DNA of 64,000 bases from positions 39,369,557 to 39,433,556 of the forward strand of contig OZ024825.1 in the NCBI GenBank assembly GCA_964016985.1. Reading direction: 5' to 3'. Of this stretch, positions 11,720 through 23,711 are shown piece by piece. The stretch is from Anodontia alba (taxonomy: Eukaryota; Mollusca; Bivalvia; Lucinida; Lucinidae). The position numbers were made by a program, and so were the translations under genes. The notes below the pieces were generated by a model, which made no database searches, was not told where the DNA came from, and saw only the letters and a list, made by a program, of their open reading frames with translations. Positions within the stretch are counted from its first letter, which is position 1, and each line of letters begins with the position of its first letter.

Positions 11720-12440
11720 CCTGAACCTAACCGGCACTGCAATTCACAGAATTGTTTTATGAAAAATTAAGACTCTAGCGTATCTCTGTAGCTGACCAGA
11801 CTGGTTTGTTTCTTACTTGGTCGGAACTCAAAAGACATGATTTCTCATGATCAGGCTCAATAGATAAATAAATAAATAAATAGCAGAGGCAATAAAAAAT
11901 AAATAGAGCCTGGTCATAAGAAAACCTGTTTTATATCTTTGCGAAAATCAAAGGTGCAGACTCAGCCTATTGCATCTGCATAGTCTGGTCAGCACCTTCC
12001 TTTCCTGTTCACTGCTTAGATGGTATAACGTATCCAGTTTTTCAAGACTCTAGTTTATCTCTGCAGCAGAGCAGACTGGTCTGTTTCTAACCTGGTTGCA
12101 CTCCAAAGACAGGGTTTCCCGTGATGAGGCTAAATATATTAACGCTTAGCACTATGGGTAACATTTTTAGCAGACAACATTTTGAAATATTTTTCTTATA
12201 TTTCCCAGAAAACAGGTTTTTAATTGAGACAATTTGCATGAAATGTCAAATCCTGTTTAAAGGGCAAAATAAGACAAATGTCGCCAATTTGTCGATTGCT
12301 GAATTAGCCGAGAGAGTGGTTAGGATTAACATCTCGAAAACAAATTAATAGAACGCGTCGAACAACAAAATAAAACCGTTTCTGCGTATACATGTACATT
12401 TGTCTAGATAAAATGAAGATGTAAGATGTGAAATCATGTA
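11720..12440. other. Non-coding; (AAAT)n and a decayed hairpin at about 12176-12262
   Basis: The hairpin subfamily here carries AAACAGG ... CCTGTTT around GACAATTTGCATGAAATG. Relatives occur at 20410, 24070, 47995 and 63900. Confidence 0.45.
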
Positions 12441-12446
12441 TTTTTA

Positions 12447-12653
12447 ACCCTTGTCCTGCTGAATAAATTAAGATGCCATGCCCTTTTCAAATTTTCAGCC
12501 AATCAGATTACTTGATCCAGATTGTTGATATAAATTCACATTCTGATTGGCAAACAGTGCAGATCCAGATCAGTTGGCTTCTGAAGAAGCCAACTGATCT
12601 GGATCTACACTGTTTGCAAGGCAGGATATATCCGGGCTCAGCAGGACAAGGGT
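12447..12653. mobile_element. Small MITE with TTA target duplication
   Basis: Inverted termini ACCCTTGTCCTGCTGA ... TCAGCAGGACAAGGGT (right-hand copy with one mismatch), flanked by TTA at 12444-12446 and 12654-12656. A 3 bp TWA duplication is typical of PIF/Harbinger. The interior contains a second inverted repeat (12551-12616) whose arms read CAAACAGTG and CAGATCAGTTGGCTT. The superfamily is an inference from the duplication length. Confidence 0.7.
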
Positions 12654-12689
12654 TTAGAAGCCTGTGTAACTGACCATACAGAACAATAT

Positions 12690-12760
12690 TAAGTTATTGA
12701 CAAATTACAGCATGCCACTTACCAATGGTAAGTGGCATGCTGTAATTTGTCAATAACTTA
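12690..12760. repeat. Perfect 71-base palindrome
   Basis: Two 35-base arms (outer end TAAGTTATTGACAAATTACA) meet at ACCAATGGT with a single unpaired centre base. I see no mismatch in the arms, so it is young or maintained. Either a foldback element or a cruciform-forming site. Confidence 0.85.
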
Positions 12761-13324
12761 TCATTTATGAACTCCATGTTTTCTGGAAAACACAGGTATC
12801 TGGGTAGCTTATGCATAAGAGTAAAATTAAGTTATGTTGTTATATTGTTTGCTGCTAATGCTTATTATTATTTTTTTTTTATATATACATGCATTTAATT
12901 TGTTGCTAGAATATTATGCATCAGGATAACAAATCAATGCAATGAATACCCTTGTAAACCCCACTTTATACATTATTCTCCTTAATTTTGCTCAAAACCA
13001 TAGATTGTGGTTACTCGTTAGAACCGACTCACTCTACGTTGGGGCGGAAATACCGTATTTACCCGAAAATATTGGTCATCTTAACTTCTTACCATACTTG
13101 TCATTTAATTAACCTGTTGATGTGTTTCAACTGAATATTGCTGGACGAGTGGAAAACAGGCGTTCTGCGGCGTCTGAATTGGGTCTCCACTGTTTGCTCA
13201 TATCTGTCTGTCTCAATACATAGGGTTATTACGGTAAGAACGATATCAATCATTTTCATCTGAAAAAGCTAGCTCTACAGATATTAAAGACGCATTTCAT
13301 AATAGAAAACATGATAACAAATAC

Positions 13325-13331
<7 letters not shown>
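12761..13331. other. Non-coding; half of a family H hairpin near 12990-13030
   Basis: Contains CTCAAAACCATAGATTGTGG and ACTCGTTAGAACCG without the matching second arm, and a short copy of the GGTCTCCACTGTTTGCTCA dispersed motif. No gene. Confidence 0.45.

Positions 13332-13371
<40 letters not shown>
13332..13371. repeat. (TA)n microsatellite
   Basis: About twenty TA units next to the left end of the inverted-repeat element. Confidence 0.95.
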
Positions 13372-13374
<3 letters not shown>

Positions 13375-13466
13375 CAGCAAACGACATTTTTTTAAGGCGG
13401 GTAACCTACGTCATAGTCACGTGACCTAAATATTGAAAGTGACTATAAAAACTAGATAAATTTCTC

Positions 13467-14331
13467 GATTCAAGTATACGGCGCTGCTTCTATGTGACCC
13501 AGTTGCCTGGTAGCGTTAAAAATCTGATCAGTCAGTCGATTAATGTATAGTGGGCTGGGTGGTCTAGTGGTTGGCGCACTCGACTTTCAAGCAGGATATC
13601 GTGGGTTCGAATCCCGTTGAGGTCGAGACAATTTTCAGACCATTAGTACGCTTAGCTCATACTCGACGTGCCCTGGGTTGAGTATAGAGTGGACAGGGCG
13701 GCGCATGGATGATCCATGAAAGCAAGGCTGTACAAATACAATACATAACAATTGCCGCTGCCTCTACGTGCCTCGGGTGCCTGGTAGGGTTAAAAATCTG
13801 CACAACAACGATTCAAGTATTAGTGGGCTGGTGGCCTAGTGGTTAGTGCACTCGACTTTCAAGCGGGATATCGTAGGTTCGAATCCCGTTGAGGTCGAGA
13901 CAAGTTTGAGACCATTAGTACGCCTAGCTCATACTCTATGTACCCTGGGTTGGGTAAAAGGTGGACAGGGCGGCCCTTGGTGACAGACAGCGGCACCAAG
14001 TGTGCATGAGTGATCCACTGAAGCAAGGCTGTACAAAATAGATGTACATAACAATCGCCGCTGCCTCTATGTGCCTCGGGTGCCTGGTAGCGTTAGAAAT
14101 CCGCACAACAACAACAACGACGATTCAAGTACGCCTAGCTCATACTCGACGTGCCCTGGGTTGAGTATAAAGAGGACAGGGCGGCGCTTAGTGACGGACA
14201 GCCGCACCAAGTGTGCATGGGTGATCCATGAAAGCAAGGCTGTACAAATACATGTACACAACAATCGCCGCTGCCTCTATGTGCCTCGGGTGTCCGGTAG
14301 CGTTAAAAATCCGCACAACAACAACGATTAA
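13467..14331 (+). repeat. Tandem tRNA-derived SINE array (about three units)
   Basis: tRNA-like heads begin at about 13552 and 13824 (A box TGGTCTAGTGG, B box GGTTCGAATCC), each followed by a body with TAGCTCATACTC and a tail CGTTAAAAATCC plus an ACAAC run. A third body lacks its head. The 10-base sequence GATTCAAGTA occurs at 13467, 13810 and 14122, at the start of the array and at both unit junctions, as expected for a target duplication repeated by tandem amplification. Confidence 0.75.
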
Positions 14332-14379
14332 ATTCTCCGTAGAAGTTTTTCATTACTTTCTTAGTTTTTATAAGGCAAA

Positions 14380-14486
14380 CCCAGTCAGCATTCTACGTAA
14401 ATCTATATCGGGCCGTCATCGGCTCGTCAGGGTAGCTGACGGGCCGATGACGGCCCGATGTAGATTTACGTAGAATGCTAGCTGGG
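14380..14486. mobile_element. 107-base hairpin MITE, copy 1
   Basis: Near-perfect palindrome with ends CCCAGTCAGCATTCTACG and the complement of CCCAGCTAGCATTC, tip CGTCAGGGTAGCTGACG. Comparison with the other arm of the host element suggests an AA target duplication. Confidence 0.8.
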
Positions 14487-14649
14487 AAGGGCATGCTCAT
14501 TTATGTAGCAAACTTCAAGTTATCTATCGATGCAGAAGTGATCTTGTGAAACCTTGTCGATTCTGAGAACATTCAACTACAAATGCGTTTTATCGCGGGA
14601 TACAGTTACACTTATTTAGGAAAATTAACCATAGCCCAGTTTTCAGTTA

Positions 14650-14780
14650 CTGGCGAAAGTATGTGCACAGGTACTGGTTAAGCGCCTGGAGGTCTAAGCC
14701 AGCCCAGGAAAAGACTGAGGCGGTTAATTGACCGGCTCAACAAGACCTAAACAGTGTGACTGGGCCATAAAACTCAAATG
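14650..14780 (+). repeat. SINE S1 fragment (tail half)
   Basis: Resembles the 3' part of S1 on the plus strand: ACTGGCGAAAGTATGTGCAC, a TACTGGTTAAGCGCCTGG segment, and ACTGGGCCATAAAACTCAA. The tRNA head is absent. Confidence 0.7.
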
Positions 14781-15206
14781 CAGTCACACCGGCTTGTCAT
14801 ATACATATACATAGAAAACAGAATTCATATGACTGCAACAATTTCTAGAAAAGGAAGGAAGCGCAATCACTGAAATCTTGAAGAGCTTTGGAGAGAATGC
14901 AAAGGGTATCTGGCGATTTTCGAAAAGGTGTACAGGGTACCTCCATGTGTAATGGGTATCATTTCAATAATGCAGAGTCTGTGCTTCAGAACCATGACAT
15001 ATCCGTTTTAACAGAATGTGTTAATTGTAAGAATTCAAAGACATATTTTATGTCGCTAAACTTGTAGGTGGTAAAATATGACACTTGTTTATTGTCATGG
15101 TTAATTTTTCGAAATAAGTGTAACTGTATCCGGCGATAAAACGCATTTGTAGTTGAGTGTGTTCAGAATCGACAACAGGTTTTACAAGATCACTTCTGCA
15201 TCGATA

Positions 15207-15313
15207 CCCAGCTAGCATTCTACGTAAATCTACATCGGGCCGTCATCGGCCCGTCAGCTACCCTGACGGGCCGATGACGGCCCGATATAGATTTACGTAG
15301 AATGCTGACTGGG
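15207..15313. mobile_element. 107-base hairpin MITE, copy 2
   Basis: Same palindrome as 14380-14486, flanked by TA on both sides. The uninterrupted sequence in the opposite arm reads ATCTATCGATGC, consistent with TA as the duplicated target. Confidence 0.85.
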
Positions 15314-15744
15314 TAGACAACTTGAAAATTTGCTACCTTATATGAGCATGTCCTTTGCTTATAAAAACTAAGAAAGTAATGAAAAACTTCGACGTACTGT
15401 TTTGAATTGAGAAATTTGTCCAGTTTTTTTTTTATATAGTCACTTTCAATATTTAGGTCACGTGACTATGACGTAGGTTACCCGCCTTTATTTTTTTTAT
15501 TCAGAAAACGGGATTTGATAGTTCATGGAAATTGTCTCCACCTGGTAATAAAAGCGCTGCAAGCACTGCACCATGCCCCGCTACTGCACATACATTAAGC
15601 CAAAACGTCAAAATGAAATCACAGGGAAGGTGAATTAGTCTTTCCCTAAATAAAGTTGACATGAATATATGACCGAGATGAATATTGTCAATGTTCACAC
15701 ACAAAAAGTATGTAAACAAGACTTACAGTTCCCATTTTCTGCAG

Positions 15745-17237
15745 ATCCCCTCATGGTGCTTCACATTCATGTAAAGATTACAAGTGTATCACAGAAACTG
15801 TTATCTACAATGTTAAAAGACCCATAACTCAAACAGTAATTAAGCCTGGCTTATGGTTCTTGTGTTCTACATATATTCTTATGTTGCTTTACATTTTTGC
15901 AAAGCTTCTAGAAAATCTCTGAAACCATTTTCATATTATAGTAAGGGCACAAGTATATGACTGGGATCACTATCTACAATGTCAAATGGGCGGTAACTCC
16001 AAAAGCAGGTAATTCAGAGTTATGGTTCTTGTGTTCTGCACATCATATCATGGTGATATATATTTGCATAAAGTTTCAAGAAAAAATCTCAAAAAACAGT
16101 TTTCAAGTTACAGAGCGGACACATATATTACAGAAATCATTAATTTCAACTTCAAAGGGACATAACTCCAAAAGTAGGTTAAGCAGAGTTACGGTTCTTA
16201 TGTTCTGCACCTCGTGTCATAATGCTTTTTATTTGTGTGAAGCTTTATCAAAATATCTGGGGCGGTTTCCAACTTACGGAGCAGACACGAGGAAATATTA
16301 GAAATGGCTATTTTCATTATTTACTATGTTCAAATGGAGTAACTAAAAAAGTAGGTCAACTAAAGCAACGGTTCTTGTGTACTGCACATCTTCTCACGGT
16401 GCTTTACATTTGTGAGAAATTTCATAAAAAAGTATCTCAAACGGTTTTCACCTTACAGAACGGACACAAGTACATGGTAGAAATAGCTATGTTCAATGTT
16501 CAAAGAGCAATAACTCCAAAAGTAAGCAGACTAGAGTTACGGTTTATGAGTTCTGCACGTCGTCTAATAAAGCTTTAAACTTGTACGAAATTTCATCAAA
16601 ATATCTGGAACAGTTTCCAACTTACAGAGCGGACACAAATACATGGTAAATACGACTAGTTTCAATATTTACTATGTTCAAAGGGCTGCAACTCCAACGG
16701 TAGGTTAACCAGAGTTATGGTTCTTGTGTTCTGCACGTCGTCTAATGATGCTTTAAGTTTGTGTGAGATTTCATGAGCATATCTCAAACGGTTTTCAGCT
16801 TAAAAAGCGGACATGTGTATATGGTGGAAATTGCTATGTTCAATGTTCAAAGGGCAATAACTCCAAAAGTAGGCACACCAGTTACAGTTTATATATTCTG
16901 CACATTGCCTTATGATGCTTTACGTTTATGTGAAGTTGCATGGAAATATTACAAACGGTTTCAGAGTTATGGAGCGGACACGAGTACATGGTAGAAATGG
17001 CTATGTTCAATGTTCAAAGGGTAATAACTCCAAAAGTAGGCAATCCAGAATTACGATTCATGTGTTCTGCACACTGTCTCATAATGCTTTACATTTGTGT
17101 GCATTTTCGTGAAAATATCTCAAACGGCATCAGAGTTATGGAGCGGACACGAAATCTTGAAGCGCTGGCGGACGGACGGACACTCAAAATTTCGGACGGT
17201 TTAACATAATACTTCGCTACTTTTTGTGGCGGGGCAT
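15745..17237 (-). mobile_element. Array element HLE-10 (Helentron-like), minus strand, tail missing
   Basis: On the minus strand, a TTTTT run is followed by head ATGCCCCGCCAC with a weak inverted partner, GTATTATG, and GTGTCCGTCCGTCCG. About seven units of 170-190 bases follow, each with GTTATTGCCCTTTGAACATT and AACCGTTTGAGATATTTTC equivalents. No complement of the head is found at the left end, so it is truncated. Long open frames on the plus strand result from the unit length and are not genes. Confidence 0.75.
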
Positions 17238-17339
17238 AAAAATAAGAAAAATACCACCAATTTGTTGCCTGCTGAATTAGTCCAGAGAGTGATAAAGGTT
17301 GATAAAAAAAATAAGCATCCAAACCAGTTAGAACAAATA

Positions 17340-17690
17340 TAGTCGAACTTCAATGGCTCGAACATCTTTGGGACCATAGAAAATTGTTCGAGACATGGGT
17401 AGTTCGAGCCACTGAGGGTTAATCATGGTGCCAGGTCAGGAAGCAAATAGCGATAATTTTGGGATTTTTTTTATTTCCTTCACAATAATTGTATGTTGAG
17501 TGTACTCATTAGAATCGCATCGGCGATTCTAATGAGTACACTCAACATACAATTTCATGATAAAATAAGAAAATTTCCCAAATTATTTGTTTTCTTGAAC
17601 TAGTTGAAGAATTCCGTAGGGACTCAAAAATGAGTTCGAATTAGCCATGGTAAACGAGCCATCGGCGTTCTATCTATTGGGGTTCGACTG
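17340..17690. mobile_element. MITE family M2 (pogo/Tigger-like ends), copy 1
   Basis: Ends TAGTCGAACTTCAATGGCTC and GGGGTTCGACTG, flanked by TA dinucleotides. Similar CAGTNGAACC ends and TA targets are typical of pogo/Tigger elements. A family H hairpin (about 17490-17570, tip TACTCATTAGAATCGC) lies inside. The second copy is at 58598-58960 with the hairpin at the same place. Confidence 0.8.
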
Positions 17691-17699
17691 TAACGTCTT

Positions 17700-19890
17700 A
17701 CAGCTTACTTAACATTGTACAAAAGGTACAATAGGTCGGTATTAACACCTCTATATGGTTGTATTTCCTATTACCTGTAAAGTGCCTGCGCTTTCTCAAA
17801 AATCTACAATGGCTGCATAAATAGATGCGTTGATACCCTTCCACAGAAATGGCCAGCCAGAAAGCAGACGTTTCTGAAAGTGTGAACATTGTGCAAACGA
17901 CCACTGTTTTAATGCAGACTAAATACAATATCAGCATAGTGCAAGACCCAAGATAATGGGTAGGTACAGCATCAGAAGTCTGCATAAAACAAATATTACT
18001 TATAGGTAATCCATATTATGTTTTGCTTTCTACTTTACGTCTGTGTTACGACGTATGCTGTGTAAAACTGGTGAACAAATGAACAACTAACTTGGTCCCG
18101 GGTCAAATATTTTAGAGAAAACGCATATCTATAAAGTAAGAATTCTTTTCATGACCTTGTTAAAGCGTTAGAACTTGCAAACATACCAATGTTTGCATAT
18201 GCAAAACCAATGTTTACATATAACCATTACATTTATGGGTGCATTTTGAGAAATACCGTATTCGACCTTATTACCGCACTGTGCGCTAAGGTTTTTCAAA
18301 ATAACTGGGAACACTCAGTTGTGGTAAAATATGTATCTACCTACTAAGGATACACTATGAAAAAAAGATCAGAAAAGGACTTATTCGATGATGATTATGC
18401 GATTTTTTTCTGATTTTCTGATTTTCTGATTTTCTTTATAAAGGCATATGTTGTGGGTCGATGCAATTCAAATGAGTACCCACAACATATGCCTTTATAA
18501 GGATGTAAACTGGAAAAAGTACACAGTATCTGAAGTCTACGGAATTTATTGACTATGCGCTTATAGGGGTATGTGCGGTAATTAGATCGAATACGGTATG
18601 TGACATCGTCAAAACACCCGGTCACATTTTACACGACATGGTCGTCCATGTAGCTCAAAATTAAAACAAAAAAAAAAAGGAATTTACGGATAAAACTTGT
18701 ATGCATTTTGAAACAGATTCTATATTCTACACATGCTCCAAATCTCAACCTGATAGGTGTCCATTTAGTACCATTAATTGCTTGTCAAATTTTACTCTCG
18801 GAATAACTACTTTCACATTGTTGATCATTGTTATCTCCCTTACCGGGCGCTCTTCGATTGATCAGGTATATGTAATCAAACGATGGGGCATGCTACCGTG
18901 GGTATCCTATGGATTCGTACACATGAAAATAGTGATATATTCACCCTAAAATTTGCTCAGGTGGCCTTTCACAAGGGGTAATGCATCCAGGGTGGTCCCA
19001 GATGGGACTGCTTCTCTAGGAGCTATCTGGTCTTGGCCTGCTCTGGATGTTCATTTCTGTTTTCCGAAGACTTGGGATCTTTGCGGTTAGTTTCAGTCGA
19101 CTACGATTGTCGTTTTATTCTAGTCTTCTTTGAAACTTTCTTCAAAGTGTTTTGTGTTTATGCTGTTTCATGTTTTATGTTGCAGTTGAACCTATACCTC
19201 GGTTAGGGGTCCCGGTCCTTAATAAAAATCTTGAAAAAATTTTGAAAATCTTGGAAAGTAGTCGATCTGATACGTACACTGATAAAACAGATTATGATGA
19301 AATAAATTCGTTTAAATTGGCCTTTTGACGTTATGCAGTATTTTGTTATTTACTGAATGACAATTATGAAAAACAAAGTGTATTATTCCGATAAATAAGT
19401 TTTACACCTTGTAACTGATTTCTATAAACATGATAAAATTTCTCATGGCATTTAGAGAAATAGAACACTATACCCTGCCATAGTTTTGTCTTGGAAATTT
19501 TGCAAATCATTTCATTTTTCGTAAAGACATGCAAATAAATTTGCCTTAAACAAAATAACCCTCCACGGATTAATAATAATTGCCCGTGTCATCTTTCTCA
19601 AGGTTTCATTTGATAATAAACAAAACATTACTTAACCTCTATAATCACGAGCGCGTGCCAAAAGTGGTAAATTTTTCGGTAAATTATGACTAACCTTTGA
19701 CTAAATGGACGATGTAGCATAGCACCTAAACAAACTAATCAAACGCCTGCCGAATGAAAGGCACGCGCACAAATAGAGGCCGTCTTCCGATTAGGCGGCA
19801 TTTTATTGAGGCCATTTTATTGCTTTTCAAAACAAATCCGGGGGCTTTATAGAAGCTCAACACGGGACAGGGCATATCTGAGGTGCGCAT
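17700..19890. other. No gene recognised; family H hairpin at 18436-18500
   Basis: The hairpin arms read TTATAAAGGCATATGTTGTG and complement; it is preceded by four copies of a CTGATTTT unit (18400-18432). The remainder is AT-rich non-coding sequence. Confidence 0.5.
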
Positions 19891-19892
19891 TA

Positions 19893-20136
19893 CCAGCGGT
19901 CAATTTACCTAACCACACGTTTACTGAGCAGGCTTAGTCCTGTAAGCGATTAACCAGTATTGTGCACATCCTTTCGCCAGAAACTGACAACCTTCCTTCT
20001 TGAATCGCGGAAGGGAGAGAATGACCGCAGAAAATATTTCATGATCAATCTCCACGAAAGAATGTTGCCGACCCGGCGGGGGTCGAACCCGCAACCTCCT
20101 GATCACCAATCGGACGTGCATCCAACTGAGCCACCG
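19893..20136 (-). repeat. SINE S1, truncated at its 3' end
   Basis: Retains the tRNA head (A box TGGCTCAGTTGG, B box GGTTCGACCC) and most of the body, but lacks the CAACACAA tail present in the first two copies. Confidence 0.8.
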
Positions 20137-20177
20137 CCTGTATGATAGAGAATAATTTAAGGCCATACCTGAAACAA

Positions 20178-23100
20178 GTTGGCTTCTTTAAATTCTTTAA
20201 AAAAGAATCTAAATGAAATGTCTGCTGCTTTCTGTTGAACAGAGCAAAATGAGAAGGGAACTGTTCTGTTTATTATGTAATTACTGCAATACAATATGAA
20301 ACAATATAAAATGTGGCATACAGCTACAAAATGACTGACAAAATATGACAGCCAACATTAGGTTTAGCACTCTCTGCACAAATACAGCAGACAACAAAAT
20401 GATGATATTTTTCTTATTTTTTCCCAGAATATAGGCTATGTAGATTTGCATAAAAAGCCAACGACTATTTTTAAGGGAAAATAAGAAAACATTACAAAAT
20501 ACTGTGTGCTGACATATCTACCCAGCATGCTAAACGTTAATAAACAAACACAATGTAACGCCTTTAAAATAGGGTTCGTCAAACACGGTTGTGGATATAA
20601 GACAGTTCACAGATGGGCCAAGAATGTTGTTTCCAAACACAAGTGTGTAGATCATGTAGACAAATGACCATAAAAGGCCATTGTCTATATAATATATACA
20701 TTTTAGCTCACCTGGAGCTTTGCTCCAGGTCAGCTTATGCCATGACCTGTAGTCCGTCGTCCGTCCGTCCGTCGTTCGCTTTTCAATTGTTCGACATCTC
20801 CAGAACCATAAGTTGGATTGAGCTGAAACTTAGTGGGAGGCATTGTGGCAACATGGAGATTCAGAATTGTTAAAATTGTTCCGTTCCGATATCCAAGGTG
20901 GCCGCCATGGCGGCCATCTTGAAATTCTTTAAACGACATCTCCTCCCAAACCGTTAGTCGGATTGAGCTGAAACTTGATGGAAGGCATCATAGTGACACA
21001 GAGATTCAGAATTTCTAAAATCGTTCCATTCCGATATCCAAGATGACCGCCATCTTGAAATTCTTCAAACGACCTCCTCCCGAACCATAAGTCGGATTGA
21101 GAAAACTTGATGGGAGTCATCACAGTGACACGGAGATTCAGAATTGCTAAAATGGTTCCGTTCCGTTATCCGAGATAGGCGCCACGGTGGCCATCTTGAA
21201 AATCTTTAAACGACATCTCCTTCTGAACCTTAAGTCAGATTGAGCTGAAAGTTGATTGGAGGCATCAAGGAGACATGGAGATGCAGAATTGCTAAAATCG
21301 TTCCGTTCCGATATCCAAGATTGCCGCCATGGCGGCCATCTTGAAAATCTTTAAACGACATCTCCTAAACATTAAGTTGGATCGAGCTGAAATTTCATGG
21401 GAGCCATCAAGGGGACATGGAGATTCAGAATGGCTAAAATTGTTCCATTCTGATATCAAAGACGGCTGCCACGGAGGTCATCTTGAAAATCTTTAAACAA
21501 CATTTCCTCCTGAATGGTAGGTCGGATTGAGGTGAAACTTTGTGGGCGGCATTGAGGTGACATGGAGATTCAGAATTGCTAAATTCGTTCCGTTCCGATA
21601 TCCAAGATGGTCGCCATGGCGGCCATTTTGAAAATCTTTAAACGACGTCTTCTCCTGAACCTTAAGTCGGATTGAGCTGAAATTTGATGGGAGGCATCAA
21701 GGGAACATGAAGATTCAGAATTGCTAAAATCGTTCCATTCTGATATCCGATGGCTGCCACGGTGGCCATCTTGAAAATCTTTGAACGACATCTCCTCCTG
21801 AACCTTAAATCGGATTGAGCTGAAATTTGTTGTTTGGATACAACACGGTTATTTTATCCAACGTGGTTTTTATTTACACAAACAAACAGAAACAAAACAA
21901 GTTTATTGAAACTGACCAAATGAACTCTAACATTTGAGGATGTAAACATTAGGAGTTCATTACAATATCACTATTGTGCCTCCTGTTGTTGCTTTTGAAG
22001 CTACTGAGATGTTCAAATGCTTTAAAAAGGTTTCGCGAATTGCAAGTTTGCCATCTGTGCAGTTTCTCGCCTCATACATATTCCCGAAAAGAAGTTTCAC
22101 TACTTATATAATGTACGTTTTCACGACACCCAAGTTTGCAACCAGTATGTTTTCACCACCCAATATGATAAAGGTAGTTTAAAAATTACTTAGATGGGTA
22201 CATTCAAACGTTCAATATATACATTAGAAAAGCATACTATAAGATATCTAAAAATACATTTACGAATTACAAACGAAACGCCTCTAGATCAAAATCGCCC
22301 CTATTAAAATTGCCCCAGGCCAAATAGGCCCCAAGTACTGTTACCAAAATGGCCACATAAGTATGAACAGTTCGGTTCATGGTAAAAAAAAAAATCTGAA
22401 TCGCACTATTTTACCAATAGGATTGTGTATTATGGTATATTGGCATGCTTAACCATTTTTAAAGACATATTCATTCATAAACTTTATTTTAGCATATGAA
22501 GAAATATTACTAGGGAATTTAATATCTATAGTTTGCATACCACCTGTACAGCACTTAATTATCCGCAATAATCTGTATGGAAAGTTAAATTGGTCTTAAT
22601 TATCTCACTTCTACCGACACTGAAAGGACTCAAAATTCCAGTCAAAACAGAAATTAGTTGAACTAAATGATGTATCAAATTTGAGCATGGTATTTGGAGA
22701 ATGTTATGAGGTGGGAATTGTTGATGATCAAGACGTGTTTTGTTTATATTTTACGGAAATTACAGTAGGCTTTATTGTTAGAAGTTAGTTGACTTAGTGG
22801 AACAGCAACAGTTCAGACGTTGATCAGTGTGCTTCTTAAGTGCTCTGGGTCTACATTGTTTGTCACTGCATAAAAAGAAACAAAAGCAGTTTGATATGGG
22901 TTTAAAGTGTTTGCGTAGGCCTGTTTTCTCCGTAAAATATGTACAGTAATAACTGCTGCACTCTTGATCTGACTTAGAGCTATACTGCTATAAATAGCAC
23001 AAAAACAAACAGTCTGATCTGGCCTAGGTCTACACCAAGGTTTAAGTTTTTATCAGAATAGTTTTCAAAAACGTTTACCTTGATTTATGTAAACTCTGCT

Positions 23101-23711
23101 CCTGATCTGACCTTGATCGCCAATATTATACAAAGTAACGGTATGGTCTGATCTGGGAACATACTGTTACATACTGTTTACCAGGGTACATACTGTTTAC
23201 TCAGGCCTGGCTCTACGATTATTTACGATAATAAGTGTTTTTAATCTGATCTGGGACGACAGTTTACTCAGGCCTGTTTCTGCGATTATTTACGGTAATA
23301 AGTGTTTTAATCTGGGACGACAATGCTATCACAGTTTAAGAAGAAAACATTCTGTTCTGATCTGCATCAACGCCATTTGTTCAGCTCTGTTTGTCCGATC
23401 AATAACGGTACTTACGGTATTAATTTACACGAATCCGTTCCGTTTGACACGCTTTATTTATAAACAGTCATAGCCAGAAAATGCTCATCGAACCGAAAAG
23501 ATGCAAAACCTTTCGGGTGGCGAAATATCCAGCACGAAAAAGATGCGAAAACAACCGAGTAGTGAAACTTCTTCCGGAAAGATGCGAAACCTCTAGCCGC
23601 GAAACTGTAAGGTAGCCGCGAAACAGTAAGGCAGCAAGAGGTCTGACAACCGTTCAAATCTCTTGATTAACTTTCCTTGTCAGAGTTGCGCATTTGAAGC
23701 ACATCAGTAAT
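20178..23711. repeat. Tandem duplication, copy A (interrupted)
   Basis: About 2.4 kb of sequence similar to 23870-26120 once HLE-3 is removed. Shared landmarks in order: TTTCTGTTGAACAGAGCAAA, a hairpin with AAAATAGGCTATG-type arms (about 20400-20490), GTTTGGATACAAC, GGATGTAAACATTAGGAGTT, GCCTCCTGT, ACTGCTGCACTCTTGATCTG, and GATGCGAAAC near the end. The left GAAGTTTCACTACT (about 22095) and right AGTAGTGAAACTTC (about 23560) are inverted, suggesting long imperfect inverted ends of a DNA element. The short open frames at 21976 and 24498 correspond between copies but diverge with length changes and look non-coding. Confidence 0.75.
20705..21830 (+). mobile_element. Array element HLE-3 (Helentron-like) inside copy A
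   Basis: Head AGCTCACCTGGAGC ... GCTCCAGGTCAGCTTATG, then GTCCGTCCGTCCGTC and seven to eight units of about 140-150 bases (GGCCATCTTGAAAATCTTTA, CGACATCTCCT, GGAGATTCAGAATTGCTAAA). It ends inside a unit at AAATTTGT rather than at a normal tail. Copy B of the duplication is uninterrupted and fixes both boundaries: TTTT before, TG after, five T in the empty site. Confidence 0.85.

Larger units (their letters stand above)
13395..15487. mobile_element. Long inverted-repeat (foldback) element, 2.1 kb
   Basis: Ends AGGCGGGTAACCTACGTCAT and its complement, flanked by TTA on both sides (13392-13394 and 15488-15490), which suggests a Harbinger-like 3 bp duplication. After removal of nested insertions the arms match for several hundred bases (for example AAACTTCGACGTACTG or its relative, and CGATGCAGAAGTGATCTTGT). 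The left arm carries a tandem SINE array and a hairpin MITE; the right arm carries the same hairpin MITE at another position. The centre (about 14650-15100) holds a SINE fragment. No transposase frame was found. Confidence 0.75.

Noticed and set aside
15957..17209. Several overlapping open frames with similar peptides, as if a gene family
   Set aside because: They are frames through the tandem units of HLE-10, repeating with the unit length; no domain and no consistent start.
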